NCBI GenBank assembly: GCA_964586855.1 | Contig: CAZPHO010000004.1 | Location: forward strand, 1-54,022 | Direction: 5' to 3' | Length of the DNA stretch: 54,022 bases | From: CAYLXN01 sp964586855 | Lineage (GTDB): Bacteria > Patescibacteriota > Saccharimonadia > Saccharimonadales > Saccharimonadaceae | In this document: piece by piece, positions 1 through 6,290 of the stretch | Layout of the letters: the number at the start of each line of letters is the position of its first letter | Numbering within the stretch: the stretch's first letter is position 1 | The notes under the pieces: model-generated | What the model saw: the letters and a program-made list of their open reading frames with translations, nothing else | What the model was told of the DNA's origin: nothing | The model's database searches: none | Made by a program: the position numbers and the translations under genes

Positions 1-73
1 TAGCCTAGAGGCAATGACTCTCTTGCTTTCGTAAACGAGACGAGATTGTCCTTGCCAACTGAGCTAATCGCCC
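1..73 (-). repeat. Degenerate tRNA-like repeat unit, copy B (cut by window edge)
   Basis: On the minus strand this unit starts at 73 with GGGCGATTAGCTCAGTTGG, the usual acceptor strand plus D-arm start of a tRNA. It then departs from a cloverleaf: the 3' side of the D stem is altered and no matching 3' acceptor strand or T arm follows. An anticodon-loop-like TTTACGA (anticodon TAC, Val) is present, but its stem is broken. It is nearly identical to the unit at 74-162, with one mismatch at the D loop. Only 73 of the 89 nt lie inside the window. Confidence 0.8.
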
Positions 74-162
74 TGATTGTAAAATTAGGTAGCCTAGAGG
101 CAATGACTCTCTTGCTTTCGTAAACGAGACGAGATTGTCCTTGCTAACTGAGCTAATCGCCC
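74..162 (-). repeat. Degenerate tRNA-like repeat unit, copy A (89 nt)
   Basis: This is the first unit of a direct tandem repeat with an 89-nt period. It begins on the minus strand at 162 with the tRNA-like GGGCGATTAGCTCAG. The interior can form a long imperfect hairpin in which the CAAT and CTC segments face GAG and ATTG segments, rather than a cloverleaf. A short A/T-rich linker leads into the next unit. It lies about 11 nt downstream of a TATAAT box on the same strand, so it is probably transcribed first, ahead of copy B. Confidence 0.8.
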
Positions 163-179
163 TGATTTCTACAAATTGT

Positions 180-208
180 ATTATACCAAATAAGCAGCCA
201 TAACAAAA
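180..208 (-). promoter_or_regulatory. Promoter for the minus-strand tRNA-like array
   Basis: A perfect -10 TATAAT reads on the minus strand at 185-180. A weak -35, TTTTGT at 208-203, lies 17 nt upstream. Transcription would start near 173, just before the first tRNA-like unit at 162. Only the -10 is strong. Confidence 0.5.
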
Positions 209-251
209 GCTTAATTCTTAAAGCTATAAATAATGTTACAATGTTAATGTT

Positions 252-328
252 GGGAAATTAGCTCAGTTGGCTAGAGCGCACGATTCACATTCGTGAGGTC
301 ACAGGTTCAAGCCCTGTATTTCCCACCA
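252..328 (+). tRNA. tRNA-Val(CAC)
   Basis: A complete cloverleaf can be drawn by hand. The acceptor is GGGAAAT paired with ATTTCCC. The D arm is GCTC/GAGC. The anticodon stem CACGA/TCGTG encloses loop TTCACAT with anticodon CAC. The T arm is ACAGG-TTCAAGC-CCTGT. CCA is encoded at 326-328. It reads GTG codons. The TraX-like gene begins 8 nt downstream. Confidence 0.95.
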
Positions 329-336
329 TTGATATT

Positions 337-1017
337 ATGCAAAACACTCGAGACATCAATCCGTCGATTAATTTACTCAAAATCTTGGCGATAGTGCTGA
401 TGACGATTGATCACATCGGCTTTTTTTTATTTCCTAACCAGCTTGGTTGGCGGGCAATTGGTCGACTAGCGGCGCCAATTTTTGCCTATCTGATTGTCGT
501 TGGCGTGCAAAATACTCGTAATTGGCGAGATTATGCTTGGCGGCTGCTGATATTGGCGCTGGTGTCGCAAGTGGTATTTTGGTTGACAGTTCAGCAGCCT
601 GAGTTGAACATCATCTTCAATTTTTTGGGCGTAGTGATATTGCTTCGGGGGCCGATTTGGGCGAAATTTCTCCTAGTGCCAGCATATATTTTGCTTGATA
701 TTGAGTATAGCTGGCTAATTTTGGCGCTGGCGGCGATTTACCACTTAATTAGCAACAAAACTGCTCAAGTAATGCTAGTGATTTTGGCTGGCGTGCTATA
801 CGGGGCAATGTCGGTGATGATCAACCCTGGCGTGCCATTTTATGGCCTGCAGACCATCGCTGGCTTTAGTGCGCTGCTAATTTTTGCAGCTGAGGCTCTG
901 CAGGCCGAGTTGAGGCAGCGTCAAATTTTGACCAAAAAACTACCAAAATATCTGCTTTATGTTTATTATCCAGCTCATTGGCTGGTTATTTATATCATCT
1001 ATTCGACAATTAACTAG
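337..1017 (+). CDS. TraX-like membrane protein
   Basis: A 226-residue protein made almost entirely of hydrophobic helices, about eight or nine. The N-terminal pattern MTIDHIGFFLFP, then RLAAPIFAYLIVVGV, and the C-terminal YYPAHWLVIYIIY are typical of the TraX family, named for the F-pilin N-acetylase but widespread in Gram-positive bacteria and CPR as a membrane acyltransferase-like protein of unknown substrate. Nothing here suggests conjugation. The start is only 8 nt after tRNA-Val with no clear Shine-Dalgarno, so it may be co-transcribed with the tRNA. The family call is fairly sure; the enzymatic role is not. Confidence 0.82.
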   Translation: MQNTRDINPSINLLKILAIVLMTIDHIGFFLFPNQLGWRAIGRLAAPIFAYLIVVGVQNTRNWRDYAWRLLILALVSQVVFWLTVQQPELNIIFNFLGVVILLRGPIWAKFLLVPAYILLDIEYSWLILALAAIYHLISNKTAQVMLVILAGVLYGAMSVMINPGVPFYGLQTIAGFSALLIFAAEALQAELRQRQILTKKLPKYLLYVYYPAHWLVIYIIYSTIN

Positions 1018-1144
1018 CGCCAGCTAAAAAAGTAGCCGCTTCCTGCTGAAACGACTACTAAAAAAAGAAACATCTCTATACTAGCACAGATTTTTACAAA
1101 ATGCAAGTGCTTTTTGTGGTTTTAATGATTTTTTAATCTTTTCC

Positions 1145-1153
1145 TGATAGACT
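1145..1153 (+). promoter_or_regulatory. Extended -10 promoter, predicted leaderless start
   Basis: TGA followed by TAGACT (1148-1153) forms an extended -10. Exactly 6 nt separate it from the response-regulator ATG at 1160, so the transcript should begin at or next to the A of the start codon. The 6-nt gap, AGAGGT, also resembles a Shine-Dalgarno, so a short leader is not excluded. Confidence 0.45.
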
Positions 1154-1159
1154 AGAGGT

Positions 1160-1840
1160 ATGAAAATTTTAGTTGTTGAGGACGAAGTTCGGATTGCTGA
1201 GGCGCTTAAGACTGGCCTGGAGCAAGAAGCTTACGCGGTTGATTTGGCGTTTGACGGCTTGGATGGCTTCAATAGTGCTGAGTCGGACGACTATGATTTG
1301 ATTATTCTCGACTTGATGCTGCCTGAGATGAATGGGATTGAAGTTTGCCAAAAGTTGCGGGCCGAAGGGCACCAGACGCCAATTTTGATGCTGACCGCCA
1401 AGAGTGAGGTTGAGGATATTGTCAAGGGGCTTGATGTGGGCGCCGATGATTATTTGGCTAAACCGTTTTCGTTTGATGTGCTGTTGGCTCGAATTCGGGC
1501 GTTGCTGCGACGACCTCGAGAAACTCAAGGCGAAATTCTGATGGCTGGCGGTGGTCAAATTACACTTGATCCAGCTACCAAAGAAGTTAAACGCAGCGGT
1601 GAGTTAGTTGACCTGTCGGCTAAAGAATACGCACTGCTTGAGTATTTGATGCGCAATAAGGGTCGAGTGATGAGCAAAAATAATATTATCAATCATGTTT
1701 GGAATTTTGACTCAGACGTTCTGCCCAATAATGTAGAAGTGTTCGTGGCCTATTTGCGAGCCAAAATCGACAAACCATTTCCCAAGCAGCCAAAAATCAT
1801 CCAGACTGTGCGTGGTTTTGGCTATAAGGTGGATAGTTAG
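1160..1840 (+). CDS. OmpR/PhoB-family response regulator
   Basis: A 226-residue two-domain regulator. The receiver domain (about 1-115) has the acidic pocket VVEDE, the phospho-acceptor Asp51 in LIILDLMLPEMNG, the Thr/Ser switch in LMLTAKS and the conserved Lys101 in YLAKPF. A winged-helix trans_reg_C domain (about 125-226) ends with the family signature VRGFGYKV. Length is normal for the family. The stop codon overlaps the GTG start of the downstream kinase, so the two are translationally coupled and form a two-component system. The stimulus and target genes cannot be inferred from the neighbours. Confidence 0.95.
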   Translation: MKILVVEDEVRIAEALKTGLEQEAYAVDLAFDGLDGFNSAESDDYDLIILDLMLPEMNGIEVCQKLRAEGHQTPILMLTAKSEVEDIVKGLDVGADDYLAKPFSFDVLLARIRALLRRPRETQGEILMAGGGQITLDPATKEVKRSGELVDLSAKEYALLEYLMRNKGRVMSKNNIINHVWNFDSDVLPNNVEVFVAYLRAKIDKPFPKQPKIIQTVRGFGYKVDS

Positions 1841-2841
1841 TGAAACCGACTCTGAACTCGAAAGGTAGTCTGCGCCAGTTTCTGGCTAGCGCCACAATTC
1901 GGCTGATGCTGACTTATTTAGCGATTATCATGACGATGGTGGTGGTTTTTAGTGTTGTTAATTACAAGATAGTCATCAACGAAATTGGCAATCGTGATTT
2001 GGCAGCAGCAATTAGCGGCAATCCAGCCGCTCGCCAGTTTTACGCCAATGCCCGCTCATCGCTAAGGACGAGTTTGGTATTTATGAATTTATTAATTTTG
2101 GTGGTATCGACTTGGTTTAGTTATCTGTTAGCGCGGTTTACTTTGAAGCCGATTGAGGCTTCGATGAAGTTGCAAAATCAGTTTTTTGGTGATGCCAGTC
2201 ATGAGCTAAAGACACCGATCACTGCCATTCAGACCTCAACTGAAGTCGCTTTGCGCAATCAGAAACTGACCGCCAAGCAAGCGCGCAAGGTAATCGAAAG
2301 CAATCGCCAAGATGCTAATCGACTGCAGGAGTTGGTCGGGGATTTCATGCGTTTGGCGCGGACTCAGTATTGCTCTGAAACTGAGCTCGAGCCAGTTGAT
2401 TTGTCGATGGCCACCAATGAAGCTCTCAATCAAGTTTTGGAGCTGGCGCTAGCCAAGCAAATTACAATTGACGATCGAGTGGCGCCAGTCAAGGTCTTGG
2501 CCGAAGAGACCGGATTGGTTCACTTGATTGTGATTATTCTCGAGAACGCGATTAAATATTCGCCCAATAAAACCGAAGTCGCCATTAGTAGTCGTGCCAG
2601 TCGCAAAAGTCTGGTTTTGACGATCAAAGATCAGGGCCAGGGTATTCCTAAAGATGATTTGTCGCGGGTTTTTGACCGATTCTATCGGTCGGACGAATCG
2701 CGGCGGCGCAAAGGCCAGGGCGGATTTGGGCTCGGTTTGGCAATTGCTAAGCAGATCGTTGAGAGTTTTGGTGGTGAGATTAATATTACCAGCAAGCTTG
2801 ACCGGGGAACGACGATTGAAGTTGAGCTAAAATTAGCCTAA
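1840..2841 (+). CDS. Membrane sensor histidine kinase
   Basis: A 333-residue kinase starting at a GTG that overlaps the regulator's TAG stop by one base. TM1 (about 20-42) and TM2 (about 80-98) flank a short external segment of roughly 40 residues, too small for a known ligand-binding domain. No convincing HAMP domain is visible; HisKA follows almost directly, with the phospho-accepting His121 in GDASHELKTPITAI. The ATPase domain shows NAIKYSP (N box), DQGQGIP (G1) and GFGLGLAIAK (G2). It should phosphorylate the regulator encoded upstream. The last 4 nt overlap the convergent gene at 2838. Confidence 0.95.
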   Translation: MKPTLNSKGSLRQFLASATIRLMLTYLAIIMTMVVVFSVVNYKIVINEIGNRDLAAAISGNPAARQFYANARSSLRTSLVFMNLLILVVSTWFSYLLARFTLKPIEASMKLQNQFFGDASHELKTPITAIQTSTEVALRNQKLTAKQARKVIESNRQDANRLQELVGDFMRLARTQYCSETELEPVDLSMATNEALNQVLELALAKQITIDDRVAPVKVLAEETGLVHLIVIILENAIKYSPNKTEVAISSRASRKSLVLTIKDQGQGIPKDDLSRVFDRFYRSDESRRRKGQGGFGLGLAIAKQIVESFGGEINITSKLDRGTTIEVELKLA

Positions 2842-3578
2842 TTAGACTTTGAAATGATGACCAAGTCGATGCCGTCAACTTTTTTGAATAAAACATAGAA
2901 ATAGTTGACTAAATCTTTGAGATAGAGATTTCTGGTGGCTGAGCGCAGTTTTTTTAGTTCAGGCAGGATGAAATTCTGAACTTGGGTCGAAGTAAAGTAA
3001 GTCGTCAAGTTGCTGTCAATCGACCATAGCCACGGATAATCGATTTTACCAGAGGTAGACGATTCGATATAGCTGACAATCAAGCCTAGGTTTTGCTTGG
3101 AGTTGACGGCTAGTTTGCTGGTTTGGAGCGTCGGCCCGATGATTTTAGTATCAATTTTGTTTGGGTAACTAGCCGACAGCTGTTTGATGATCGGATCGGC
3201 CTGAAATTTGGCCGGCACTCGGTAATAAGTGACATTATTGAAGCGCCAGCCTTCGCCTTTAGGCAATAGACGATCACGAATCAACTTGGTACTGAATTTC
3301 TTTAAATAAACATAATATTTATGTTCATTTGTCAACCGATATTCGTCCAGAATTTCAACCACAATTTTGCGCTGGCGTTGAAAAATACGCTCAATATAGA
3401 CTTCAAACAATGGCCGCTCTTGACTTGAATTATGGTCAAAATCTAGCAATTGTCGCTCGTATTTTAAACGCTTGTCGTCGAGTTGATTGAGGCTAAACGC
3501 CAATTTAGCCAGGTGTTCCTGGCGTTCAGCTCGGCGCCGAGCTGTAATCTTTCGCAAGCCAAAATCCAACGCGTGCAT
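2838..3578 (-). CDS. Unknown protein, basic and coiled-coil-like N-terminus
   Basis: A soluble protein of about 246 residues with no signal peptide or membrane segment and no family that I recognise. The N-terminal third is rich in Arg, Lys, Glu and Gln and looks helical (RKITARRRAERQEHLAKL); the rest is mixed alpha/beta. An in-frame ATG exists at 3587, but a TATAAT box overlaps it, and the next ATG at 3578 sits 7 nt after that -10 box with a good -35 upstream. I therefore choose 3578 as a leaderless start. Its 3' end overlaps the histidine kinase gene by 4 nt. Confidence 0.7.
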   Translation of the reverse strand: MHALDFGLRKITARRRAERQEHLAKLAFSLNQLDDKRLKYERQLLDFDHNSSQERPLFEVYIERIFQRQRKIVVEILDEYRLTNEHKYYVYLKKFSTKLIRDRLLPKGEGWRFNNVTYYRVPAKFQADPIIKQLSASYPNKIDTKIIGPTLQTSKLAVNSKQNLGLIVSYIESSTSGKIDYPWLWSIDSNLTTYFTSTQVQNFILPELKKLRSATRNLYLKDLVNYFYVLFKKVDGIDLVIISKSN

Positions 3579-3585
3579 AAACCGC

Positions 3586-3614
3586 ATTATACCCTATTGA
3601 CTTCTTTTTGTAAA
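3586..3614 (-). promoter_or_regulatory. Promoter of the unknown gene at 2838-3578
   Basis: On the minus strand TTTACA (3614-3609), a 17-nt spacer and TATAAT (3591-3586). The chosen ATG at 3578 follows after 7 nt. It interleaves with the plus-strand promoter at 3597-3625: its -35 hexamer lies inside the spacer of the other promoter, so both can hardly be occupied at once. Confidence 0.6.
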
Positions 3615-3625
3615 TATGTTTTACT
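3597..3625 (+). promoter_or_regulatory. Promoter of the candidate ncRNA
   Basis: TTGACT (3597-3602), a 17-nt spacer, then an extended -10 of TG-T-TTTACT (hexamer at 3620-3625). The predicted start is near 3631, at a GGGCAG. The promoter points away from, and overlaps, that of the gene at 2838-3578. Confidence 0.5.
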
Positions 3626-3630
3626 AAAAG

Positions 3631-3842
3631 GGCAGAAGGTCAGAAAACCGCGATCTGCCAACCGCACATTTTGTGTGATGATGATGGGGGACGCGTCCAT
3701 CCTGCACTACACCGTTCTACCAGTAAAACTTTTCTCGGAATAGCGAGGTTCCCAGAAGGGAGGTGTGTGAAAAATCTTCCTGAGGTTTGGTAGAATTTAA
3801 TTGATATTATGCTGGAGCAGTCTTTTTTTGGACTGCTCTTTT
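3631..3842 (+). ncRNA. Candidate structured ncRNA, about 210 nt, family unknown
   Basis: This stretch has its own promoter, no credible protein and several stems. GGCAGA/TCTGCC pair near the 5' end. GCACATTTTGTGTG forms a hairpin, as do GATGG/CCATC around GGGACGCGT. An 8-bp stem TTCTACCA (3715-3722) with TGGTAGAA (3788-3795) closes two inner hairpins, CTCGGAATAGCGAG and TTCCCAGAAGGGAG. It ends in a clear intrinsic terminator. I could not match it to RNase P RNA, tmRNA or SRP RNA, because the conserved cores of those are absent. 6S RNA has the right size, but its single long stem does not fit the branched fold. Pairings were found by eye only. Confidence 0.5.
3815..3842 (+). terminator. Intrinsic terminator of the candidate ncRNA
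   Basis: GAGCAGTC (3815-3822) and GACTGCTC (3831-3838) form a perfect 8-bp stem with an 8-nt U-rich loop, followed by TTTT. No T-run follows on the minus strand, so it serves the plus strand. Confidence 0.85.
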
Positions 3843-3879
3843 GGCAAAAAGCTTCAAGTCGTGTAAAATATTAACCAAT

Positions 3880-3953
3880 GGCACCTTGGCGGAGTGGTTA
3901 CGCAACGGTCTGCAAAACCGTGTACGCCGGTTCAATTCCGGCAGGTGCCTCCA
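3880..3953 (+). tRNA. tRNA-Cys(GCA)
   Basis: Acceptor GGCACCT pairs with AGGTGCC. The anticodon stem ACGGT/ACCGT encloses CTGCAAA with anticodon GCA. The T arm is CCGGTTCAATTCCGG-like, the discriminator is U as usual for Cys, and CCA is encoded at 3951-3953. The convergent broken gene on the minus strand ends only 2 nt beyond it. Confidence 0.95.
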
Positions 3954-3955
3954 GG

Positions 3956-4432
3956 CTATTTTAGTAGGAAGTAAAGAGGTGAAGCGACTAATAATAAGAG
4001 CAGAAGTGGAATACCCATAACACTCAGGCTTTCTAGGAAGAAAAAGGACATTTTATTAATAGCAATAAAAGCAATGTTGGTTGTGCATGGATATTTTTTC
4101 GTCGATTTCCAGCCGATGTCTATGAGGTTTATATCATATTCATACTCACAAGTTCTGGGATTGATAATTTCTACCAGATACTCAGTCGCGCTGCACGTTT
4201 CGTATCGCTCGTCGTGTGGTAGCTACTCACTTTTGCTGTATTCGATTGTCGCTGGAGCACAAAAGAATACGGGCGTGAAGAAAGAGGCAACAACCATCAG
4301 CACCATTAAAGACAGCACAAAAAGGGCTATTTTTTGAGGAGTTACTGTTTTTAGTCGCTGTTTGATAGTTAGCTTTTTATTTTTTGGCGACTGTTTGTTG
4401 ATTTTTGGTTCTTGTTTATCCATATCATGCAT
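3956..4432 (-). pseudogene. Two-helix membrane protein gene interrupted by in-frame TAG
   Basis: On the minus strand an open frame of 69 codons ends at TAG (4225-4223). The same frame then stays open for 88 more codons to a second TAG at 3958-3956. The first part is Lys-rich and cytoplasmic (RLKTVTPQK) with a helix ALFVLSLMVLMVVASFF. The second part supplies an external region with several Cys and a C-terminal helix GIPLLLLLLVASPLYFLL. Together they make a sensible two-helix protein with a Cys-containing ectodomain of about 80 residues, so the first TAG looks like a nonsense mutation, a sequencing error or read-through. Translation may start at 4432 or at the later in-frame ATG GAT AAA. Function unknown. 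Confidence 0.6.
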
Positions 4433-4488
4433 TGTAGTATAGGTGTTTTTATTGACAAAAATCGGTTTATTTATAGGTTAGATTGTAG

Positions 4489-4494
4489 TATACT
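4489..4494 (+). promoter_or_regulatory. -10 box of the tRNA-Leu array
   Basis: TATACT sits 8 nt before the first 113-nt tRNA-like unit. No good -35 is seen at 17 nt. A TTGACA exists at 4452-4457 but is 31 nt away, too far to pair with this box. The array, including the real tRNA-Leu, is probably one transcript. Confidence 0.4.
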
Positions 4495-4502
4495 TTATAC
4501 AG

Positions 4503-4615
4503 GCGCGGATGGCGGCGGAATCGATAGATTCAAAGTCAATCAATCGTAGACGCAACTCGCGTCAAAAACTCACAGGAAAAAAGATAGTAATTTAACAAAA
4601 GTATGTAAAAGATAT
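4503..4615 (+). repeat. Degenerate tRNA-Leu-like repeat unit 1 (113 nt)
   Basis: The unit starts with GCGCGGATGGCGG, the same 13 bases that begin the real tRNA-Leu at 4729, and keeps further D-arm-like bases (GGAAT.G.TAGA). It then diverges and lacks the anticodon arm, T arm and 3' acceptor strand. Instead it can form GAATC-GATA-GATTC and GACGC-AACTC-GCGTC hairpins, followed by an A-rich linker of about 50 nt. Identical in every base to unit 2. Confidence 0.9.
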
Positions 4616-4728
4616 GCGCGGATGGCGGCGGAATCGATAGATTCAAAGTCAATCAATCGTAGACGCAACTCGCGTCAAAAACTCACAGGAAAAAAGATAG
4701 TAATTTAACAAAAGTATGTAAAAGATAT
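4616..4728 (+). repeat. Degenerate tRNA-Leu-like repeat unit 2 (113 nt)
   Basis: An exact copy of 4503-4615. Because the period is 113 and the real tRNA starts at 4729, unit starts and the mature tRNA 5' end are in perfect phase. An RNase P-type cut could in principle fall at the same place in each unit. Confidence 0.9.
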
Positions 4729-4816
4729 GCGCGGATGGCGGAATTGGTAGACGCGAGGGACTTAAAATCCCTTGGCCTAAACAGCTGTGCGGGTTCAAGT
4801 CCCGCTCTGCGCACCA
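4729..4816 (+). tRNA. tRNA-Leu(TAA)
   Basis: A class II tRNA of 88 nt with a long variable arm. Acceptor GCGCGGA pairs with TCTGCGC (one G-T pair). The anticodon stem GGGA/TCCC holds CTTAAAA with anticodon TAA. The T arm is GCGGGTTCAAGTCCCGC and ACCA is encoded at the 3' end. It is the last member of a three-unit array whose first two units are degenerate. Confidence 0.95.
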
Positions 4817-4851
4817 ACAAATTATTATAATAGTAAGGAGAAAGAAGAATT

Positions 4852-5415
4852 ATGGAGTGGATTATCGGAATTGTAGCAGTAGTCGTTTTGATTATTGCGT
4901 TTGTGTGGGTGACTTACAATAGCTTTATCAAGCTAGTCACTCGAGTCGATGAGGCTTGGAGCGACATTACTGTCCAGTTGAAGTATCGACTTGACCTGAT
5001 CCCCAATCTAGTCAATACCGTCAAAGGCTATGCGACGCACGAAAAAGAAGTTTTTGAGCAAGTGACCGAGGCTCGGTCTCGCTTGGGCAAGGCTGAAGGG
5101 GTGCAAGAAACGGCCGCCGCTGAAGTGCAAATGCAAGGTGCGATTCGTGGTTTGTTTGCGGTGGCAGAAGCTTATCCAGAACTAAAAGCAAGTGAAAGCT
5201 TCCAGAAATTACAACAACAGCTCGAGGATACTGAACACAAAATCCAAGCTGCTCGTCGCTTCTATAACGCTGGCGTGCGTGACTTAAATATTAAAATTAA
5301 GTCAGTCCCATCAAACATTATTGCTAATATCTTTAACTTTAAGGAGCGAGAATTCTTTGAGGTTGACGAATCTGAGCGCGAAGCTGTTGAGAAAGCGCCA
5401 GAAGTAAAGTTTTAG
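4852..5415 (+). CDS. lemA: LemA family protein
   Basis: 187 residues. One N-terminal membrane helix (about 3-22) is followed by the LemA helical bundle with the hallmark ITVQLKYRLDLIPNLVNTVKGY and the C-terminal NIIANIFNFKEREFF. LemA proteins are membrane-anchored, with the helical domain outside; their molecular role is still unclear. A strong Shine-Dalgarno (AAGGAG) precedes the ATG. It is followed 3 nt later by htpX, a pairing seen in many bacteria, which supports a joint role in membrane protein quality control. Confidence 0.93.
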   Translation: MEWIIGIVAVVVLIIAFVWVTYNSFIKLVTRVDEAWSDITVQLKYRLDLIPNLVNTVKGYATHEKEVFEQVTEARSRLGKAEGVQETAAAEVQMQGAIRGLFAVAEAYPELKASESFQKLQQQLEDTEHKIQAARRFYNAGVRDLNIKIKSVPSNIIANIFNFKEREFFEVDESEREAVEKAPEVKF

Positions 5416-5418
5416 TCC

Positions 5419-6288
5419 ATGTACCAGCAAATCGCTTCTAACAAAGCCAAAACTTGGTTGATTATGTTTATGTTTGTGGTGTTGATTGGGGTTTTGGCGG
5501 TTGTTTTTGGTTTGATTTTCGATGATATGAATTTGATCGCTCCGGTGATTGTTGGAGCGGTCATTTATGCTCTGATCCAATATTTTATTGGCGGTCGCCT
5601 GGCTTTGAGTGCTAGTGGCGCGCATGAGATTGCTCGCGCTGACAACCCGCGCTTGTTTCATGTGGTTGAGAATTTGACAATCACAACTGGCCTGCCGATG
5701 CCCAAAATTTATTTGATTAACGATTCAGCGCCCAATGCTTTTGCGACTGGTCACAGCCCCCAAACGGCGTCTGTGGCGGCAACGACTGGCTTGCTTGAGC
5801 TGATGGATGACCGCGAATTAACAGCGGTGATGGCTCACGAAATGGCTCACATTGGTAATTTTGACATTCGAGTCAGCTTGGTGGCTTATGGTTTGACTGT
5901 GGCGATTACGTTTTTGGCGAATGCAATTTTGCGCTCATCGCCAAGAAGCAACAACCGAGACAGCAATGGCCTTGCTTTGATTATTGGCTTGGTAGCGGCA
6001 GTGTTGGCACCAGTTGTGGCGACTTTGATTCAGATGGCGGTTAGTCGTAACCGTGAATATTTAGCCGATTCGACAGCTGCCCTGACCACTCGTGACCCAG
6101 AGAGTTTGGCTAGCGCTTTGGCGAAGCTCCAAGCTGACACTCAGCAAATCAAGCGCTCAAGCCCGTCAATGGCCAACATGTATATCAAAAATCCACTCAA
6201 ACCTGGCTTGTTTAGTCGTTTGTTTAGCACCCATCCACCAATAGAGGAGCGAATTAGTCGGCTGGGGGCGATGGTTGATCAGTTTTAA
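5419..6288 (+). CDS. htpX: HtpX-like membrane zinc metalloprotease (M48)
   Basis: 289 residues. Two N-terminal helices (about 12-32 and 38-57) precede the catalytic domain, with HEMAH (His140, Glu141, His144) as zinc ligands and general base and the downstream REYLADSTA providing the third ligand. Two further hydrophobic segments (about 155-172 and 185-206) lie between them. The tail STHPPIEERISRL is typical of HtpX. The active site faces the cytoplasm in the family, where it clips misfolded membrane proteins. It is in an operon with lemA, and the next gene starts 2 nt downstream. Confidence 0.95.
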   Translation: MYQQIASNKAKTWLIMFMFVVLIGVLAVVFGLIFDDMNLIAPVIVGAVIYALIQYFIGGRLALSASGAHEIARADNPRLFHVVENLTITTGLPMPKIYLINDSAPNAFATGHSPQTASVAATTGLLELMDDRELTAVMAHEMAHIGNFDIRVSLVAYGLTVAITFLANAILRSSPRSNNRDSNGLALIIGLVAAVLAPVVATLIQMAVSRNREYLADSTAALTTRDPESLASALAKLQADTQQIKRSSPSMANMYIKNPLKPGLFSRLFSTHPPIEERISRLGAMVDQF

Positions 6289-6290
6289 TT

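Noticed and set aside
337..1017. TraX-like gene as a sign of a conjugative element
   Set aside because: No other transfer, relaxase, integrase or pilus gene is in the window, and the family is common outside plasmids.
1026..1062. Hairpin AGTAG...CTACT between the TraX-like gene and the response regulator, possible terminator
   Set aside because: The T-run lies on the minus strand only, and no minus-strand gene ends there; the plus strand has A residues after the stem.
3483..3743. Plus-strand open frame of 86 codons
   Set aside because: It overlaps a better minus-strand gene and the candidate ncRNA, has no ribosome site and no protein-like composition.
3631..3842. RNase P RNA, tmRNA or SRP RNA
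   Set aside because: The conserved RNase P core sequences, the tmRNA 3' tRNA-like end and the SRP GGAAG-type loop are not present.
4074..4337. Plus-strand open frame of 87 codons
   Set aside because: It is antisense to the broken membrane-protein gene, whose minus-strand frame has a sensible helix and charge pattern.
4452..4494. TTGACA at 4452 as the -35 of the tRNA-Leu array promoter
   Set aside because: It is 31 nt from the TATACT box, far beyond the usual 16-18.
4503..4728. CRISPR array
   Set aside because: Only two units, no unique spacers between short repeats, and each unit begins with a tRNA 5' sequence.
4503..4816. Group I intron in tRNA-Leu(TAA)
   Set aside because: The tRNA at 4729-4816 is uninterrupted, and the upstream units lack intron core motifs and the 3' half of a tRNA.
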